Shown here in pieces: positions 47,230-60,119 of a DNA stretch of 64,000 bases (position 1 is the first letter of the stretch; each line of letters starts with the position of its first letter). Below the pieces are notes generated by a model. That model worked only from the letters and a program-made list of their open reading frames with translations. It had not been told where the DNA came from and ran no database searches. The stretch is from the NCBI GenBank assembly GCA_017590115.1, contig JAGGNK010006471.1, forward strand, positions 383,137-447,136. Reading direction: 5' to 3'. The position numbers and the translations under genes are program-made. Origin of the DNA: Montifringilla adamsi (taxonomy: Eukaryota; Chordata; Aves; Passeriformes; Passeridae).

Positions 47230-50200
47230 AATATATATAATGTTCACTTGTCTAATTCAGCCTCAGGTACTCCTGTAGTTTCAAATCTGACCTGAACAGT
47301 TGAGAAAAACTTGAAAAAAAAAATTAAAGCTTTATTTACTTCTGGAGTCCCTTGAGGAAAAAAATAATTTGTCTATATTTTCAAGGTTAAAAAATGTAAT
47401 GCATACATTGCTTACAGCAGTATTTCACACACAGTTTTTAGCTGGGTTGATTTGTCAGAGAGGCAACTGTTAAATGGAAAAATAATAAGGTCAAGAATAA
47501 AGCTGTTTTCTTTGTAGCATGAGGCCATTTGGAATTTTTGAAATTTGCTAAAACATTATTCTAACCAGAAATGACATTTGCTAATAGCCCAGAGGATTTT
47601 GGCCAGTATCTAGCTGTGTTTCATAGACATCTGAAGTGGTCACAGCCAAGGAAGAGGCTCACCCCTGAGGTTGTTTACTTTCAACACTGGCAGAGCATTG
47701 GTCAGAGATTCAGTTCTTTGTAACAACATCCCTGTTAGAGATATATTTCAGTGTGTTGCTGTGGATGTATAAACTCATAGCTGGAGTGGCTGGGGGGGTC
47801 ATTGTGATTATCTGTTCTGAACCTCTTTGGGGCTTATTTCTGTTTTATGCTGAGTGTTTATCATAAAACACATAAATGGTCTTGGGAAGACAAGGTAAGG
47901 GTACATCACTGGGCTATGGAGAACACATATGCATGATGTGCAGCACAAACACAAGCCCTTTTCAGCTGTTTGACCAGCATCCAGCCACTATGAGTCCTGC
48001 AAAGCTACACTGATGTGCAGTTAACTTAAAAAAACACAAAACCACATACTTTAAAAACAAATACTTATCTGTTTGTCTTGTTTTTTCACATCTTCATCTC
48101 CAAGGCTCTTATTTTTGGAGTCCTAATAATAACTCATTCTAATCCATGTTGTGGTTTTTGCTTTGGATAAAATTGCTTTTTCCCGCAGGCTAATATTGAT
48201 TGACAGCTTTCTCATCTTTAAATACTCCATGTGCTATAACCATTTTTGCTTTGTACAGTCACATGCTGTGCTGTAAATACATCATGCACAAAATGTTAAT
48301 TTATGTAACTGCTTTACCCGATATATCTTTCTCTGTATAAGTGACTTCAGCAAAATTAATGATATTAAGTATTATATTTATATTAATATGTTGGCAGTGC
48401 ATTTTGGAATTTGCTGCATTTTTAGAGATATCTGTCTTTAAAAAGAGAAAATTCTACCCCTGTATTAAAACACTCGGTGTTTCAAGACTGGCTGCAAAGG
48501 CATGAATTATGCATCATGTCTTCCCTGTGCCAGATTAGAAAATAATGGTTTTCCTCTTATTTGAGTGGTTATAACTGGAAAACTAAATGAATCCAAAATT
48601 TACCTTTTAATTTTGTTTCAAAAATTCAGCCATTAGTTTTTGAGGCTGAAGGAAGTATATAGGGGTATTTTCCCCCATTTACTACTCCATATTGAAAAAG
48701 CTGTGACCTACAGGACTTCCTGAGCCTTTTAACTACAGGTCGGATTTTTTCTTCCATGAATTTATCCAGCTGATACATTTATGGTTTTGATATTCAGAAT
48801 ATATTTTATTAAGAAATTCTATGATTTAACATTTGCAGTATGCAAATTTACCTCCTTTTTTTAAAAAATTCTTTGAGTAGTAATACAACTTGATACCCCC
48901 TCAAATTAAATAATAAAACAAGATTTTGGGAAAAGAACTGTCACAGAAACATTAAAAGGCATGTATTTTATTTACGTGCTATTAATGGAGAATTGTCACT
49001 GAGACAGCTTTTGTCAAAGCAGTGTTCAACTTTTAAATATTGCATAGTGAGCTGCCTGGATAATAGATTGAAGACTGCTTTGAGCATATTATAGTGAGAG
49101 TATTTCCTGTATACATGACATGCCTCATAACCATTCCTCAATCTCTGCTTTTCTCCTCTTTAGAAAATTAGAAAGCTTCTTTTTAAATGGTTTATCTCTG
49201 TATTGTGAGAGAAATGTGGTCAGATGTGGCTGTCAAAAATCCCATAGAGAACCATTACTTTACGGCAATCTTCATCAGGCCCTATTGATTTCAACTCCTT
49301 ACACATTAAAAAATTTTTAAATACTTACATTTAAATATCCTTTAGCCTTCGTTTCCTCTTCTGAAAGATGTGCTCCTACGACCTTGTAATTAGCCTTTTA
49401 TTTATGAAAAATTACATCAGGATACTTTTTATTTTAAATGGAATAGTGAAAATAGCCATTGAATATTTCTGCTTTGTACTTACATACTTCAGCTATGATT
49501 TTGTACTGTACTTATAGTGGGTCTTTTTTGATTTTCAAAGCATGAAAAGAGTCTGATATAATAATTTGTGATACACTTCCTGGTTTTCTTGTGTATTGGA
49601 ATAATTGTTGTGGTAAAACATAACTGTTTTTATGTTATCTTTTTTAACTCCAGTTTGATGCACCATTTCTTCCCTTTTAGATTTTTTTTAAATGCAAAAA
49701 AATTACAGAGAGAATGTAGTTCACATGTCACAAAAACTGCTTGCTTCCATGTCCTTGCTTACACCTGAATCTTCAAAGGAGGAAATACACTGTCTGCTCT
49801 GAAAACACCAGTTTAAAAACTGAAATGAGAACAGACAGAAACCAATGTTTCTCAAGTTTTCTGTAATTATTGTAACTCATGGACATCACACTAGTAGCAA
49901 CAACATTTGTTGGTAGACTCAATATTTGCAACAGCTGTGCATGGAGCACTGGATGTTATGTACCTGCCATGTATCTGTGTCTTGAAAATTGTGGCCTATA
50001 CGTATTTTCTAACTAAGGAATCAATAAAACTGTCCTGACTCTATTACCAGCTTTACAGAAAAAAAATGGGGGGATTCCTTCAACCTATAAATTGATACAA
50101 ATTTCACGACCCACTTTCTGAGGCTTTCTTAATATTCCTACAAATCCATCTCCTCCTAAATCTAGTTTGTGCCTGTTGACTGGTAGTCCTTATTTTGCTA

Positions 50201-53200
50201 TGTGATCCTACCTGGAAATCCCATACTAAGCATGTACTTTGGATTTATTGTGTGTAGATGACAGCCATGTGGTGAAACTCTTACCAAAACCCAGTAAAAA
50301 TAAAACTCCCTAACACCAATATAGCATTACAAAGCAGGCATTCTTTGGCTGGATGCATGAGGGGGTATCTCCCCTGAAAGTTGTGCATACTGATCTTAGA
50401 AAAAGCTCCTGTTTATATACTCTAATTTACATCTGCATCCATTGATTTTCCTGGAGTAAACGTGTATAATAAACATTTTCCCCAAATCATAAACATGTGT
50501 TTTCTCCCCTCTGCTTATGTTCTTCTGTCCCGGAGATCTCTCTGGTGGTCTCTGGTGGTCATCAACCCCAAAGTCACACCTGACCACCTGGTGAACTGGC
50601 AAAAGTTGGCACAACTGAGCTGGTTGCTTTCCTGTTCTCCTTCCTGCAGAAAAAGCATTCTGTGGTTCCACAGGCCAGTGGTTTTTAAAGAATAAGCATT
50701 GTGTTAGCCCACCAGGTGCAAACGATTTTTCATCAACAAAACTCTTCTAAGACAAGCATGTGATTATCCCAGATGAGGTTGAAATGAGACTATATTAAAT
50801 ATAAACGAGTCACAGTCTTGCAAAACGAGTTGCTGTTCAATAGGTAATGTAATATAGTTTCAGTAATGTTGCCCACTTTTTAAGCATAGTTCTGTATGTT
50901 AATATCCTTCAGAGGACAAAATATTTCTTGTTATTCACCTGACACTGTCATCAGCCTTTGACTTCTAAGCAGTTCTGAAGAAAGGAAGAAGGAACAAGCT
51001 AAGTAGCTTAACATTTTACATCTCATTTACCTTATGATAATAATGACATTTATTTCCAAAACAAAATTATTTAGCATACAGGGGCAAAGAGGATTACAGG
51101 TCTGCTGGGGTGTTAGCATGAATCCCAAAGTGTGATAACTAAATGCATTTGTAATTCTAGTTCCTGACAAAGACTGCCGATCTCATGACATAGACAGCAT
51201 TAAAATAGCAAACCCTCTGGGCTAAGGAGCCAGTTTTAAATCTGGGATATTTATCCTTGAAAAAGTAATACCCAGTTAAGTGTGTTCCGCTCCAGGTGAG
51301 GACGGTAAATTCTTAAATAACACTCAGGCAGTCAGTCACTAAGAGATTACACATACCCAAAAAAGGTTTTAATTCCTATGCAGAGGAGCTTCAGTACTAT
51401 TTTTTGCCTTAGAACACAGTGATAGTATGAGGAGCTGGGTACAAGATATCATTCCCCTACCATTAAACTTTATATGACAGAGCTTATATTTTCTTAGAGC
51501 TTTTCAGTTCTTTCAAGGGAAAATTTTTTCTAATGTTTTCTAATTTTTTCTTCACTGTGAATGCAAAGGGATCCTTACTGCTTTTCTAGAACCTCTCTGA
51601 TCCAAAAATATTACATGCATAAAAAGTTAAGATTAAAAGAAAACTATTTAACTATAGGAAGATTTGCCATCTCTGAAAGAGCTCTCTGTACTTATGATCA
51701 GAAAACATAATAGTGTTCGGATAAAACAGACTTCATCTTAAAAGGTCTGCTCCAAGTGCATATTTTGAGTTTTGGTGAGTTCAAAGCCTGCTGGGCTAGC
51801 TTTCTGAATTACAGGGAGATTAAAAGTTTCATCATAGGCTGATGATTCTGCTTCTCTGCTTCTACAGAGTTCAGCAAATCAGCAGAACTGTGCATGAAGT
51901 CCAGCCCAGCAGAGCCCCTGATCACTCAAAATGCAGTGTTTAGCTGCTCAGCATGACTCTTCTTGCTGCAGTGTTGCCACACTCCCTGACTTTTCAGGGA
52001 TGGAGTGCTACAGAATTAGATCCTTTCAGTGTGATTAGCTCTTTCATCAGTCTTTCCAATGACATTGGATGTTTTGCTTAAAATTTTCTAAGTAAAGGAA
52101 GAATGGATATTTATGTTTTCGTTGGATTGTGACAGAATTTTTATTTCCTGCACAATACCCCAATCCTAGCTTTAAAATAAGATATGTAAATCTAAGCAAT
52201 TGTCTACATAAAAGAGATTGATCAATATCAGTAAATTAAGGATTTTTAATGTCTTTTGTGATTCAGGAATGAGAAATTATATTCCCGCTGCTAGGACCTA
52301 TTAAAGTTTTTTTTTATATGTATTTGGTTTTCTTTTACTCATTGGAAAGAGAAACTAAGTTTTGAGAAAAAATGATAAAAGGAAAACTGCTTCTTTTTAG
52401 TTAAATATAGAATTGAAGATATAGGGGAGATAAATGGCTCCAAATACTTTAAAATAATCTTTCCATTGCTAACCATTGGTGTGAATCAAAGACTGCAGGG
52501 TCAGACTGTGCTCAACGGAAACCTAACTTGGGATGTCTGATGCGATGCTCCATTTCTCCCTGCTCTGCAGACAGCTCAGTTTCCCAACAGCCAGACCTTA
52601 AATCACCATTGCTCAAAGCACAACTCTGAAAAGGAACCATAATCACCCCCACAGTTTAGAAGGTGCAGCTGTCAGGTATTTGTGCCACTGGCAGAGGATG
52701 GGCAGATGACAGGAGGACCTTTTTAAACAGTCTTAACCTGGGGGGCCCCCTGGTTACAAGTCAGGATCCAGAGCTGCAGTTTTATACAATGGTTGTTCAG
52801 TAGAATAAATAAATTAAAAGAATAGAGTATCTTTTCTTGTCAATTGTGACGGTCATACCTGATGTGCTAATAGGAGCCCTGCACCAATGGAAAGCTGTAG
52901 GGAAGGAAGGCAGGTTTAGAAAGAGGAGAGCCTAAATGCATGACACTTTTTTGACTGGTCTGCCATATATGGTCTCTTGGGAAAACTAAAACACAAGCCA
53001 GGAGTTAATCAAATATATGCATAATGCTTCTCATACTGTAGTATTTATAAAGTTTTTGGCAGACCTGAAACTGTTAGTGAATTATGGGAAGGTCCCTTAA
53101 GATGGAAAGATATGGTTCATTCGTTCATTACTTACACCATCTGGGAACTCCTGGTTTTTGTGGTTCGAGCTAGATGCCATAAGTTATTAAGTATTTTCTT

Positions 53201-53514
53201 TGATGTCATAATTTTTTTTTGGTAGGAAATGTAATAGTTCAGCAAAATTATTGCTGTGGATGGAAAGAGCAAAATCGTAGCATCCTAATCTGCATCTCTT
53301 TAATGTTAGTAAGATAGTTTAAACTTGCAATGATTTCCAATTTGCCATTAAGTATAATGGCAAAAATCATAATAAAAACTGATACCCTTTTCAAAGATGA
53401 TCTGATAGGATTGGTTAGGTAAAGACAAAATTGAGAAGGCATGCAAGTATTATGCCAGGCCCTTAAATAGGCCCTGGCAACACAGCCAGAAACATGCAAT
53501 GTCACCTGTTCATG

Positions 53515-53745
53515 GACTCATTGAATCATAAAATGGCTTGGGTTGGAAGGGACCCCAAAGCTTATCCAATTCCATTCCACTACCCCAGGTTGTTCAGAGC
53601 ACCATCCAGCCTGGTCTTGAATGCCTCCAGGGATGGGGCAGGCACAGCTTCTCTGGGCAAGCTGTGTCACTGTCTCACCATGCTCACAGTAAAGAACTGC
53701 TTCCTAATATCCAAGACCAACTTCCTCTTATAGCAAACAGAATTT
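53515..53745 (-). mobile_element. CR1 LINE 3'-end fragment
   Basis: The plus strand reads the classic reversed CR1 tail: 'TGAATCATAAAATGGCTTGGG', 'TTGGAAGGGACCCC', 'CAGCCTGGTCTTGAATGCC', 'CCAGGGATGGGGCAGGCACAG', 'CTCACAGTAAAGAACTGC' and 'TCCTAATATC'. It is the best-preserved CR1 tail in the window and is 5'-truncated at about 230 bp. Confidence 0.93.
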
Positions 53746-54885
53746 AAAGCTCATTGAAGTAATTTTGTTCACTGAAATATATTGAGAAGCAAAACTGTAA
53801 GGACAGTTATTTAGAGATTTATGTTTTGATGGATGAAAACTCTTTGCTATTTTTGATGCTTTGCAAAATTATGCTTAAGAAATTCATGACTAAGGAATTC
53901 ACCAATAGTATTCTAGTTAAGTTTTTAGTTAGCACACCATATTATAATGTTTAAGACCTATAAATTCACGTTTTTAACACTGTCACAAAACAGGATCAGC
54001 AATTTGAGAAATAAATATAACACGTCTTACAAAAATTAAAAATGCCTGCAAATGGGCAATCTAATCAAGTCACATTTTCAAAAATCTGTAGAACATATTA
54101 AGATCTTTCTAGAAACAAGTGATTTTTAGGATATACCCAATCATATTTATGTGCCAAGGCTTAAAAATTTAAATATGATATATATACTCAAGATTCTCAA
54201 ATTCTTTGATGCTTGAGGAAAATACATCACAAACCCCGCAAAATCAGGTTATACTTACCTATACTACTATACTTTAATATATTTTTCAATATGTGAACTG
54301 GGTAATTAAAGGAAAGCAAAAGTTCAAAGTTAATTTTCATTTTACCTAATTATGTAACGGAATGGTTCACAAAATTAACAGATGTACTGCCATCTGTAAA
54401 TGGTACTTAGTATTAACAATCAAAACACTTGGTTTCAGTCCCCTTTTCAATGATTGGTTTTCCTAGACCATTTTTGCTTCTCCCATGAAAATAACAGAGC
54501 AGGGCTTGGGGTATTTATTTTTTCACTGTGGAAGTAGCAAATTACTTTTTGAAATATATTTATTATTTCCATAGCTCAAATCACCAGAGATCACATGCAA
54601 ATATTTATTCCTTCTGTCCAAGTCAGTAATTGATTCCAGTGTTTTGTCACCTGAAATAGGAACTAATATTTTGATGTCAATTCTTAAATATGTGTTCTCT
54701 TCTGCCAAGATACAGGAGATTGGAAAACACCACTTTATCTGAGGTGACAGTCAAGGGATACTCTTGGAGACTCTTCAATATTTAATGCCACTTATGGCAG
54801 AAAGGAAGATGAAAACAAACACTAGACTTGACTGATGCAGTTAGTGGGATACCATTTGTCACTGGAATTCACAGGTCTAGCTTAC

Positions 54886-54930
54886 CTCTTCAGTGTATCC
54901 TCATGCAAAATGTCACAAGGAGTGTAATCC
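54886..54930 (-). CDS. Weak candidate micro-exon (45 bp), unknown protein
   Basis: On the minus strand an acceptor (TCTTCTCCCAATTAGCAACAG) and a GAG|GTAAGC donor enclose 45 bp with one open frame reading DYTPCDILHEDTLK. It starts and ends on split codons. Strand and position would fit the leftward gene suggested by the 38.6 and 36.4 kb candidates. The length is too short for the frame to count as independent evidence. Confidence 0.18.
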
Positions 54931-55397
54931 CTGTTGCTAATTGGGAGAAGACACACATTGTGTCTACAAAAAGCCACGCTGATGAAGAAGATTGCTGCCC
55001 ACCGGCCTTTCCCCATTTTCCATGTGTCAGAGTCACTGAGGAACTATTTGTGTGTTCATCACATGAGCGTTTGGGAAGATGTGACCCAGGGCTGAGAGCA
55101 AGGCAGTATTTAAGTTCTGGGAAAAACAGTTCCACTGCAGCCTTCACATTACAACCACTGGTGGGGACATCCTCTGCCTAGGTCTTTTCTTATGCACAGA
55201 AGTGGCAGGGATTGAGTTCAGTTTAAGCTGAATTCTTTCTTGAAATTATGTGCCTGAATTACATTGTTATTAAAAAGCTACAACTAAGTTGCACGTGAAT
55301 TTAAAGGATTAACCTGAGCATGTAACTGTAAATTTAAAAAAACAAAAGTAAGGCACAAAATCAAAATGAGGCAGAGTGTGTTGCAGAGGCTGAAAAG

Positions 55398-55427
55398 TAT
55401 TGTAAATACTGAAAAATATTTACAATA
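55398..55427. repeat. Perfect hairpin (11-bp arms, 8-nt loop)
   Basis: TATTGTAAATA and its exact reverse complement TATTTACAATA flank CTGAAAAA. The nearby repeats ATACTGA and GTATTG add further pairing options. Confidence 0.8.
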
Positions 55428-55849
55428 ATACTGATAAGTATTGTCAACTCATGTGTCGGGCCTACAAAGAAATTTATAATTCAGCAATTTAACTAAGGTG
55501 AAAGGAAATAAAGGAGAAACAGAGAATGTTGGAGCATTCATCTCTCTCTTTTGGTTCTTTCTTCACAGAAAGACAATTTGAGCTTATTTATGATTGTTGC
55601 CTGAACAAACATAGCTTTATCTAGGAGTCAAATAACTGGCAAGAAAATGGGAGAAAGAGCCTTGAAAGAATACCAAACGAGTTATGTGTATTTCAATTCA
55701 TGAACCCCAGCAATTATTTCCAAGATCTCTTCAAACTAAAAGGAAGAGTGGAAGAAAGTCCGCTGTGTTATTTATCTCTAAAAAAGGCATGTGGAAGGGA
55801 CAACGTGAAGAGTTGCAGAGCAGTCCCACTCGAAGGTGATTCCTGGGAA

Positions 55850-56060
55850 GAGATAGGAAAAATTATATGTGACTGTTTCAAAGCTTCGGATAATAAAGCA
55901 GTAAGACAGAGCCAGCATGGATTTATCTGGAACAAATCATGCTAAATCAATTGAATTTCATTCCTGACAGAGGGACAGTCATAGTAGACAAAGCAAGAAA
56001 CAGCTGTTATATCCATGGCCTTTTATAAATACTTTACTGCTTCTGCCTTTCACAATTTGT
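55850..56060 (+). mobile_element. Highly decayed LINE (CR1-type) RT fragment
   Basis: The plus frame at 55700-55945 ends in SQHGFIWNKSC, matching the position and pattern of the CR1 RT block that reads QHGF-x-KGKSC. After an in-frame stop the same frame goes on with a FYKYF stretch where the family has a DFxKAFD-type block. Stops and substitutions show an ancient copy. The left border is unclear. Confidence 0.5.
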
Positions 56061-56069
56061 AAAGCAAAC

Positions 56070-58635
56070 TAGTGTAACATGTTCTAAATTAAATTACTGG
56101 TACATTCATGTACCACTTGCTGAAAGGCTGCTCTCAGAAATCAGCAATTAATGAAGTGCTCTGAGAGAGAGAAAGAATTTCAGGCTGGGTTGACAGGTTA
56201 CTGTCCTAAATCCTTTGTGTAACACTATTTCCATTCATAGCTGAATGAGTACTAGTGCAGTTTCCAGGTAACACCATGATAGGAGAGTTCACAGTCACTC
56301 TAAGGCGCAGTGTTAGAATTTAGACTTGAAAAATGCTTTTCCACAGAAAAGTGAATGCCATTTTTTATTATTTACTTCAAAGATCAGACTGAAGTCCACC
56401 AAAACTCTCTACCAGTAATAGGGATCAGAAAACTCTGATTTAAATAAACTAACAACTATTATTGTCATTTGCATGAATGCCTATTTTATAATCAGAGACA
56501 GTAAATTGCTTCCTGACACTGGGATGCATATATGTTCATCCTTTCCTTTCAAAATATAAAATGATGGCAACATGGATGTAGATGAGATTTTACTCTGTTT
56601 CAGAGAAGAACCAAGTATTAGAAGGCTGTAAGTTGCACGCAGCTGGTGGATTTTTTTTTAGTATTTCCCATTGCTGTTATCACCTATAATGCTGTAAGTG
56701 AAAGTATGAGCAGAAAATCAGATTAAAAGGGTAAGTTTAAAAGCAGATCTAGAAGATCTGCTAGCTCATACTGAGATTGTTCTCTTAGTGTTGATCCCTT
56801 TGTTTTTATGTCACCTTTTTGTTTTTATTTTGCCTCAAAACAAAACCAGCAAAATTAATCCAAATCTTCCCATACAGCATCCAGCATTCATTAGAAGAAT
56901 AGTATGAAAAAAATCCATGGTATTGTCTCACCAGAATTTGTTTTCTGGGGTATCAAAAGAATTCATAATGTAAAGGAAGATTTTTTTCATATGGAAGTTA
57001 ATACATCTGGCATGTCTGTCTTCAGCACTTTACATGTGTGATGCATTTACTTTAAATCCAAAATTAAAAGACAAGGAACAAGATAGATTAGATTTTTTGA
57101 TAAGAACAAGCCCAGTAAAAAGCTCAAAGGTTAGTAATACTCTTTCAAAATCACTCCATTTCAATGTATGAACTCAATGGGATGTGGAGAAAACTGTTGG
57201 ATAATGGTTCAAGCAACCTAAAAAACAAGTGATTTCATTACTTTTCTACCAAGAGGGAATAGATGAAAAAGAATGGCAGCACTGTGTAGAGGAAAATCAC
57301 AGTCCTTACAAGGTGCCTTCATAAGGAGCAGAGTCAAGACCACATAGTCTCGATTTGCTGCTGTTAAAATATCCAAGGATTTTGCAACATTTGATTTGCT
57401 TTTCCCAATGAGAGTTTTATGACCAGTCAAATAATTTTTTTTTTCTAGGCTACTGCAGCTTTTGCATAAATATGCATAGGATTTGTAGGCAGTCCAGAAA
57501 TACGACAGAAATACAAAAGATCTGATATTAGTTCTATGGAGTCTTTTGGGGGGTTTTTTTGTGGGTTTTGTTTTGGTTTTTGCTTCTTGTTCTTTCCTTT
57601 TTAGGTTTCTTTTTCAGTTTTTGAGTTGTACTGTTGGCATATTAGCATACCTTTAAGCTCACATCATGCCTTATCAGTGTACTGCTTTGATGATGTATTT
57701 TGTTTTTTCAGTCTTCTCATTTTTTCTTTTCCTTTGACCCATTTTTATTTTTTTTTATTATAAAGTATTTTATAACCCTTTATGACTGAATCAGAAGACA
57801 GCATTCAAAAAATCTAAAAACATACTAAACAATCCTATATACACTGAAGTGTGTCTTGGGGACACAGGTCCCAAGTATTCTGAGAAAGGAGACTTAGAAT
57901 GTTTATTTACTGCTTATAGTCCCAAGACTCACACTCCATGAGAGCAGACCTGAAAATTGTAGCAGCCCTGGGAGGACTGAGTAGGACAGCTGTGCAATCA
58001 ACAGAAAGGAAACTAAATCCAGGTCTGCATGAAGATCCTTTTCTTTAGTGTGACTACCCTGTAGTGTATTCCAAAGAGAAAGCACTCCTCTCCGGAGCCA
58101 GATATCACAGAACTTCCTCATGTGACTGACATTAAAAAAAATCTCAGTTTATTTGTGTCTCTTAACGAGGCTGGCTTATCTGGGTGGAAGAAGGAGCTAC
58201 ACAGCTTGAGTCAGGCACTAAGGCAAAGAGCTGCCAGGCACGATCTCCGGTGTGCCCACATCCACACTGAGCAGAATCCACACTCCTGCAGAAACACAGG
58301 AATCTAGATCAGAGCAGGCCTCTTGAGCTGAACTTTTTTTCCAGCTCTTCCCTTCCTCACTCTCTGCCCCAAAAATGCCATTCAAAATAAAATAAAAGGG
58401 CTGTTGCCAGGCAACCTCTCACCATATCTTGAAGACAATTTTTTATGTGGCTGCTAGATGCTGAAGTCTGTATGGATGTATTAGGCACAAGATAATTATT
58501 GAATTGCTAACGAGAAAAGAATAATCACACCTTTCTTAATTATATATGCGCTAGATAGAGATCAAGCTCGTTAATTATTAACTGCCTTTCCAATCAGCTT
58601 TTTCATTAATCTTCATAGAATGTGAGTTTAAAGTG
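56070..58635. other. AT-rich non-coding stretch
   Basis: No gene recognised. It holds a 21-nt palindrome at 56742-56762 (AGCAGATCT / AGATCTGCT), a T-rich low-complexity tract (about 57540-57780), and a 51-bp minus-strand exon-like interval (57310-57360; TTTTAACAG acceptor, CTT|GTAAGG donor, frame ANRDYVVLTLLLMKAP). Confidence 0.45.
56742..56762. repeat. 21-nt palindrome (9-bp arms, 3-nt centre)
   Basis: AGCAGATCT and AGATCTGCT are separated by AGA; each arm contains a BglII-type AGATCT. No gene context is visible. Confidence 0.8.
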
Positions 58636-58639
58636 TAAC

Positions 58640-60115
58640 AAATCCCTCTAAATTTATGGAGCCTGATGAGATTTATCTGAGGATACTCAGAAAGCTGGCT
58701 GATGTCATTGTGAGGCCTTTTGATTTTTGAATGGTCTTGGGAATCTCGAGAGGTTGTCTGGAAGCTGGAAAACAATGCCCTAGTTTTCAGCAAGGGCAAG
58801 AAGGATGACCTGAGACTACAGGCCTGTCAGTCTCACTTCAGTGCCTGGTAAAATTATGGAGAATATTATTCTGAGAGGTAGTGAAAAATACCTAGAGGAC
58901 AATGTAACAATTGGTTGTCAAACCTAATTCCTTTTGCGACAAGGTAGGCCACCTACAGGATATGCCAACTGATGTAGTATTGTGGATTTCAGTAAAGTTT
59001 AGGATCCTGTCTCTCATAGGATCCTTCTGGACAAAATGTCCAGTCCACAACTGGATAAACATGTGATGAGTGAGCAACTGGCTCACCAGTCAGGCAGAAA
59101 GGGTTACAGTGACTGGGGTGACATCAAACTGGTGACCTGTCACTAGCAGGGTTCTGCAGGGCTCCGTCCTCAGCCCTGTGCTCTTCAACATCTTCATAAA
59201 CAACCTGCACGCAGGACTGGAAGACAGACTCAGCAAATTTGCAGATGATACAAGACAGGGAAGAGCTGTTGACTCCCTCAAAGGCAAGAGGCCCTGCAGA
59301 GACCTCGATGAATCAAAGGGCAGGGTAATCACCAACTGTGTGCAGTTCAACAAGGAAACATGCTGGACTCTGCACACGGGATGGGGCAACCCTGGATGTA
59401 TGGAAAGACTGGGGAATGAGAGGCTGGAGAGCAGCACCTCAGCGAGGGACATGGAGGTCCTGGTCCATGGCAAGTTGAACGTGAGCCAGCAGTGCCCTGG
59501 CAGCCAGGAGGGACATCCCTGTCCTGGGGGCATCAGGCCCAGCATCCCCAGCTGGGCAAGGAAGGGGATTGTCCCACTCTGCTCTGGGCTGGGGTGGCTT
59601 CACCTCAAGTCCTGAGGGCAGTTTGGGGCACTACGGTATAAGAAAGACATTCAGCTATTCGAGGACGTCCAAAGGAGGCCATGAAGATGGTGAAAGGCCT
59701 TGAGGAGAAGCCTTGTGAGGAGTGGCTGAAGGCACTTGGTCTGTTCAGCCTGGAGAAAAGGAGACTTGAGGGGAGACCTCACTGGGGTCTGAAACGTCCT
59801 TGTGACGGGAAGAGGAGGGGCAGACACTGATCTCTTCTTTGTCATGACCAGTGATAGGACCTGAAGGAATATCTGGAAGTTGTGCTGGCGAGATTTATGT
59901 TGGATATCAGAAAAATGTTTTTCACTCAAAGGGTGTTTGGGCACTGGAACAGGCTCCCTAGGGAAGTGGTCACAGCACCTGAGTTCAAGAAGTGTTTAGA
60001 CAATGCTCTTGGGCCCATGGTGTGATTCTTGGGACTGTCCAGTGTAGGATGAGAAAATGGACTTGATGATCCTGGGTCTCTTCAACTCTGGATATTCTAT
60101 GATTTTATAAATGAA
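58640..60115 (+). mobile_element. CR1 LINE fragment, RT region through 3' end (about 1.5 kb)
   Basis: The longest CR1 in the window, on the plus strand. The open piece at 59178-59615 shows LFNIFINNLHAGLEDRLSKF, then ADDT, the catalytic aspartate pair of the CR1 reverse transcriptase, then FNKETCWTLHTGWGNP and LEVLVHGKLN-like motifs. The upstream region (58650-59100) carries the broken FSKGKKDDL and GFV-type blocks in other frames. The 3' end (about 59930-60110) has the usual CR1 tail, ending GATGATCCTGGGTCTCTTCAAC and a TCTATGATTTTAT terminal repeat. It is 5'-truncated and frameshifted, so inactive. The 97-codon minus frame at 59651-59944 is its antisense shadow. Confidence 0.92.
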
Positions 60116-60119
60116 ATAC

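Larger units (their letters stand above)
44950..53510. other. Long AT-rich intron-like stretch
   Basis: About 8.5 kb without recognised transposons. Seen: an 18-base poly(T) at 46528-46545, an A/T hairpin cluster at 47151-47229, and short minus-strand exon-like intervals at 46110-46143 (34 bp), 49320-49351 (32 bp) and 52859-52894 (36 bp, phase 0-0). The last follows an excellent CTTCCTTCCCTACAG acceptor. None is long enough to call on sequence alone. Confidence 0.45.

Noticed and set aside
59090..59944. Minus-strand frames of 151 and 97 codons
   Set aside because: Antisense shadows of the plus-strand CR1 at 58.6-60.1 kb.
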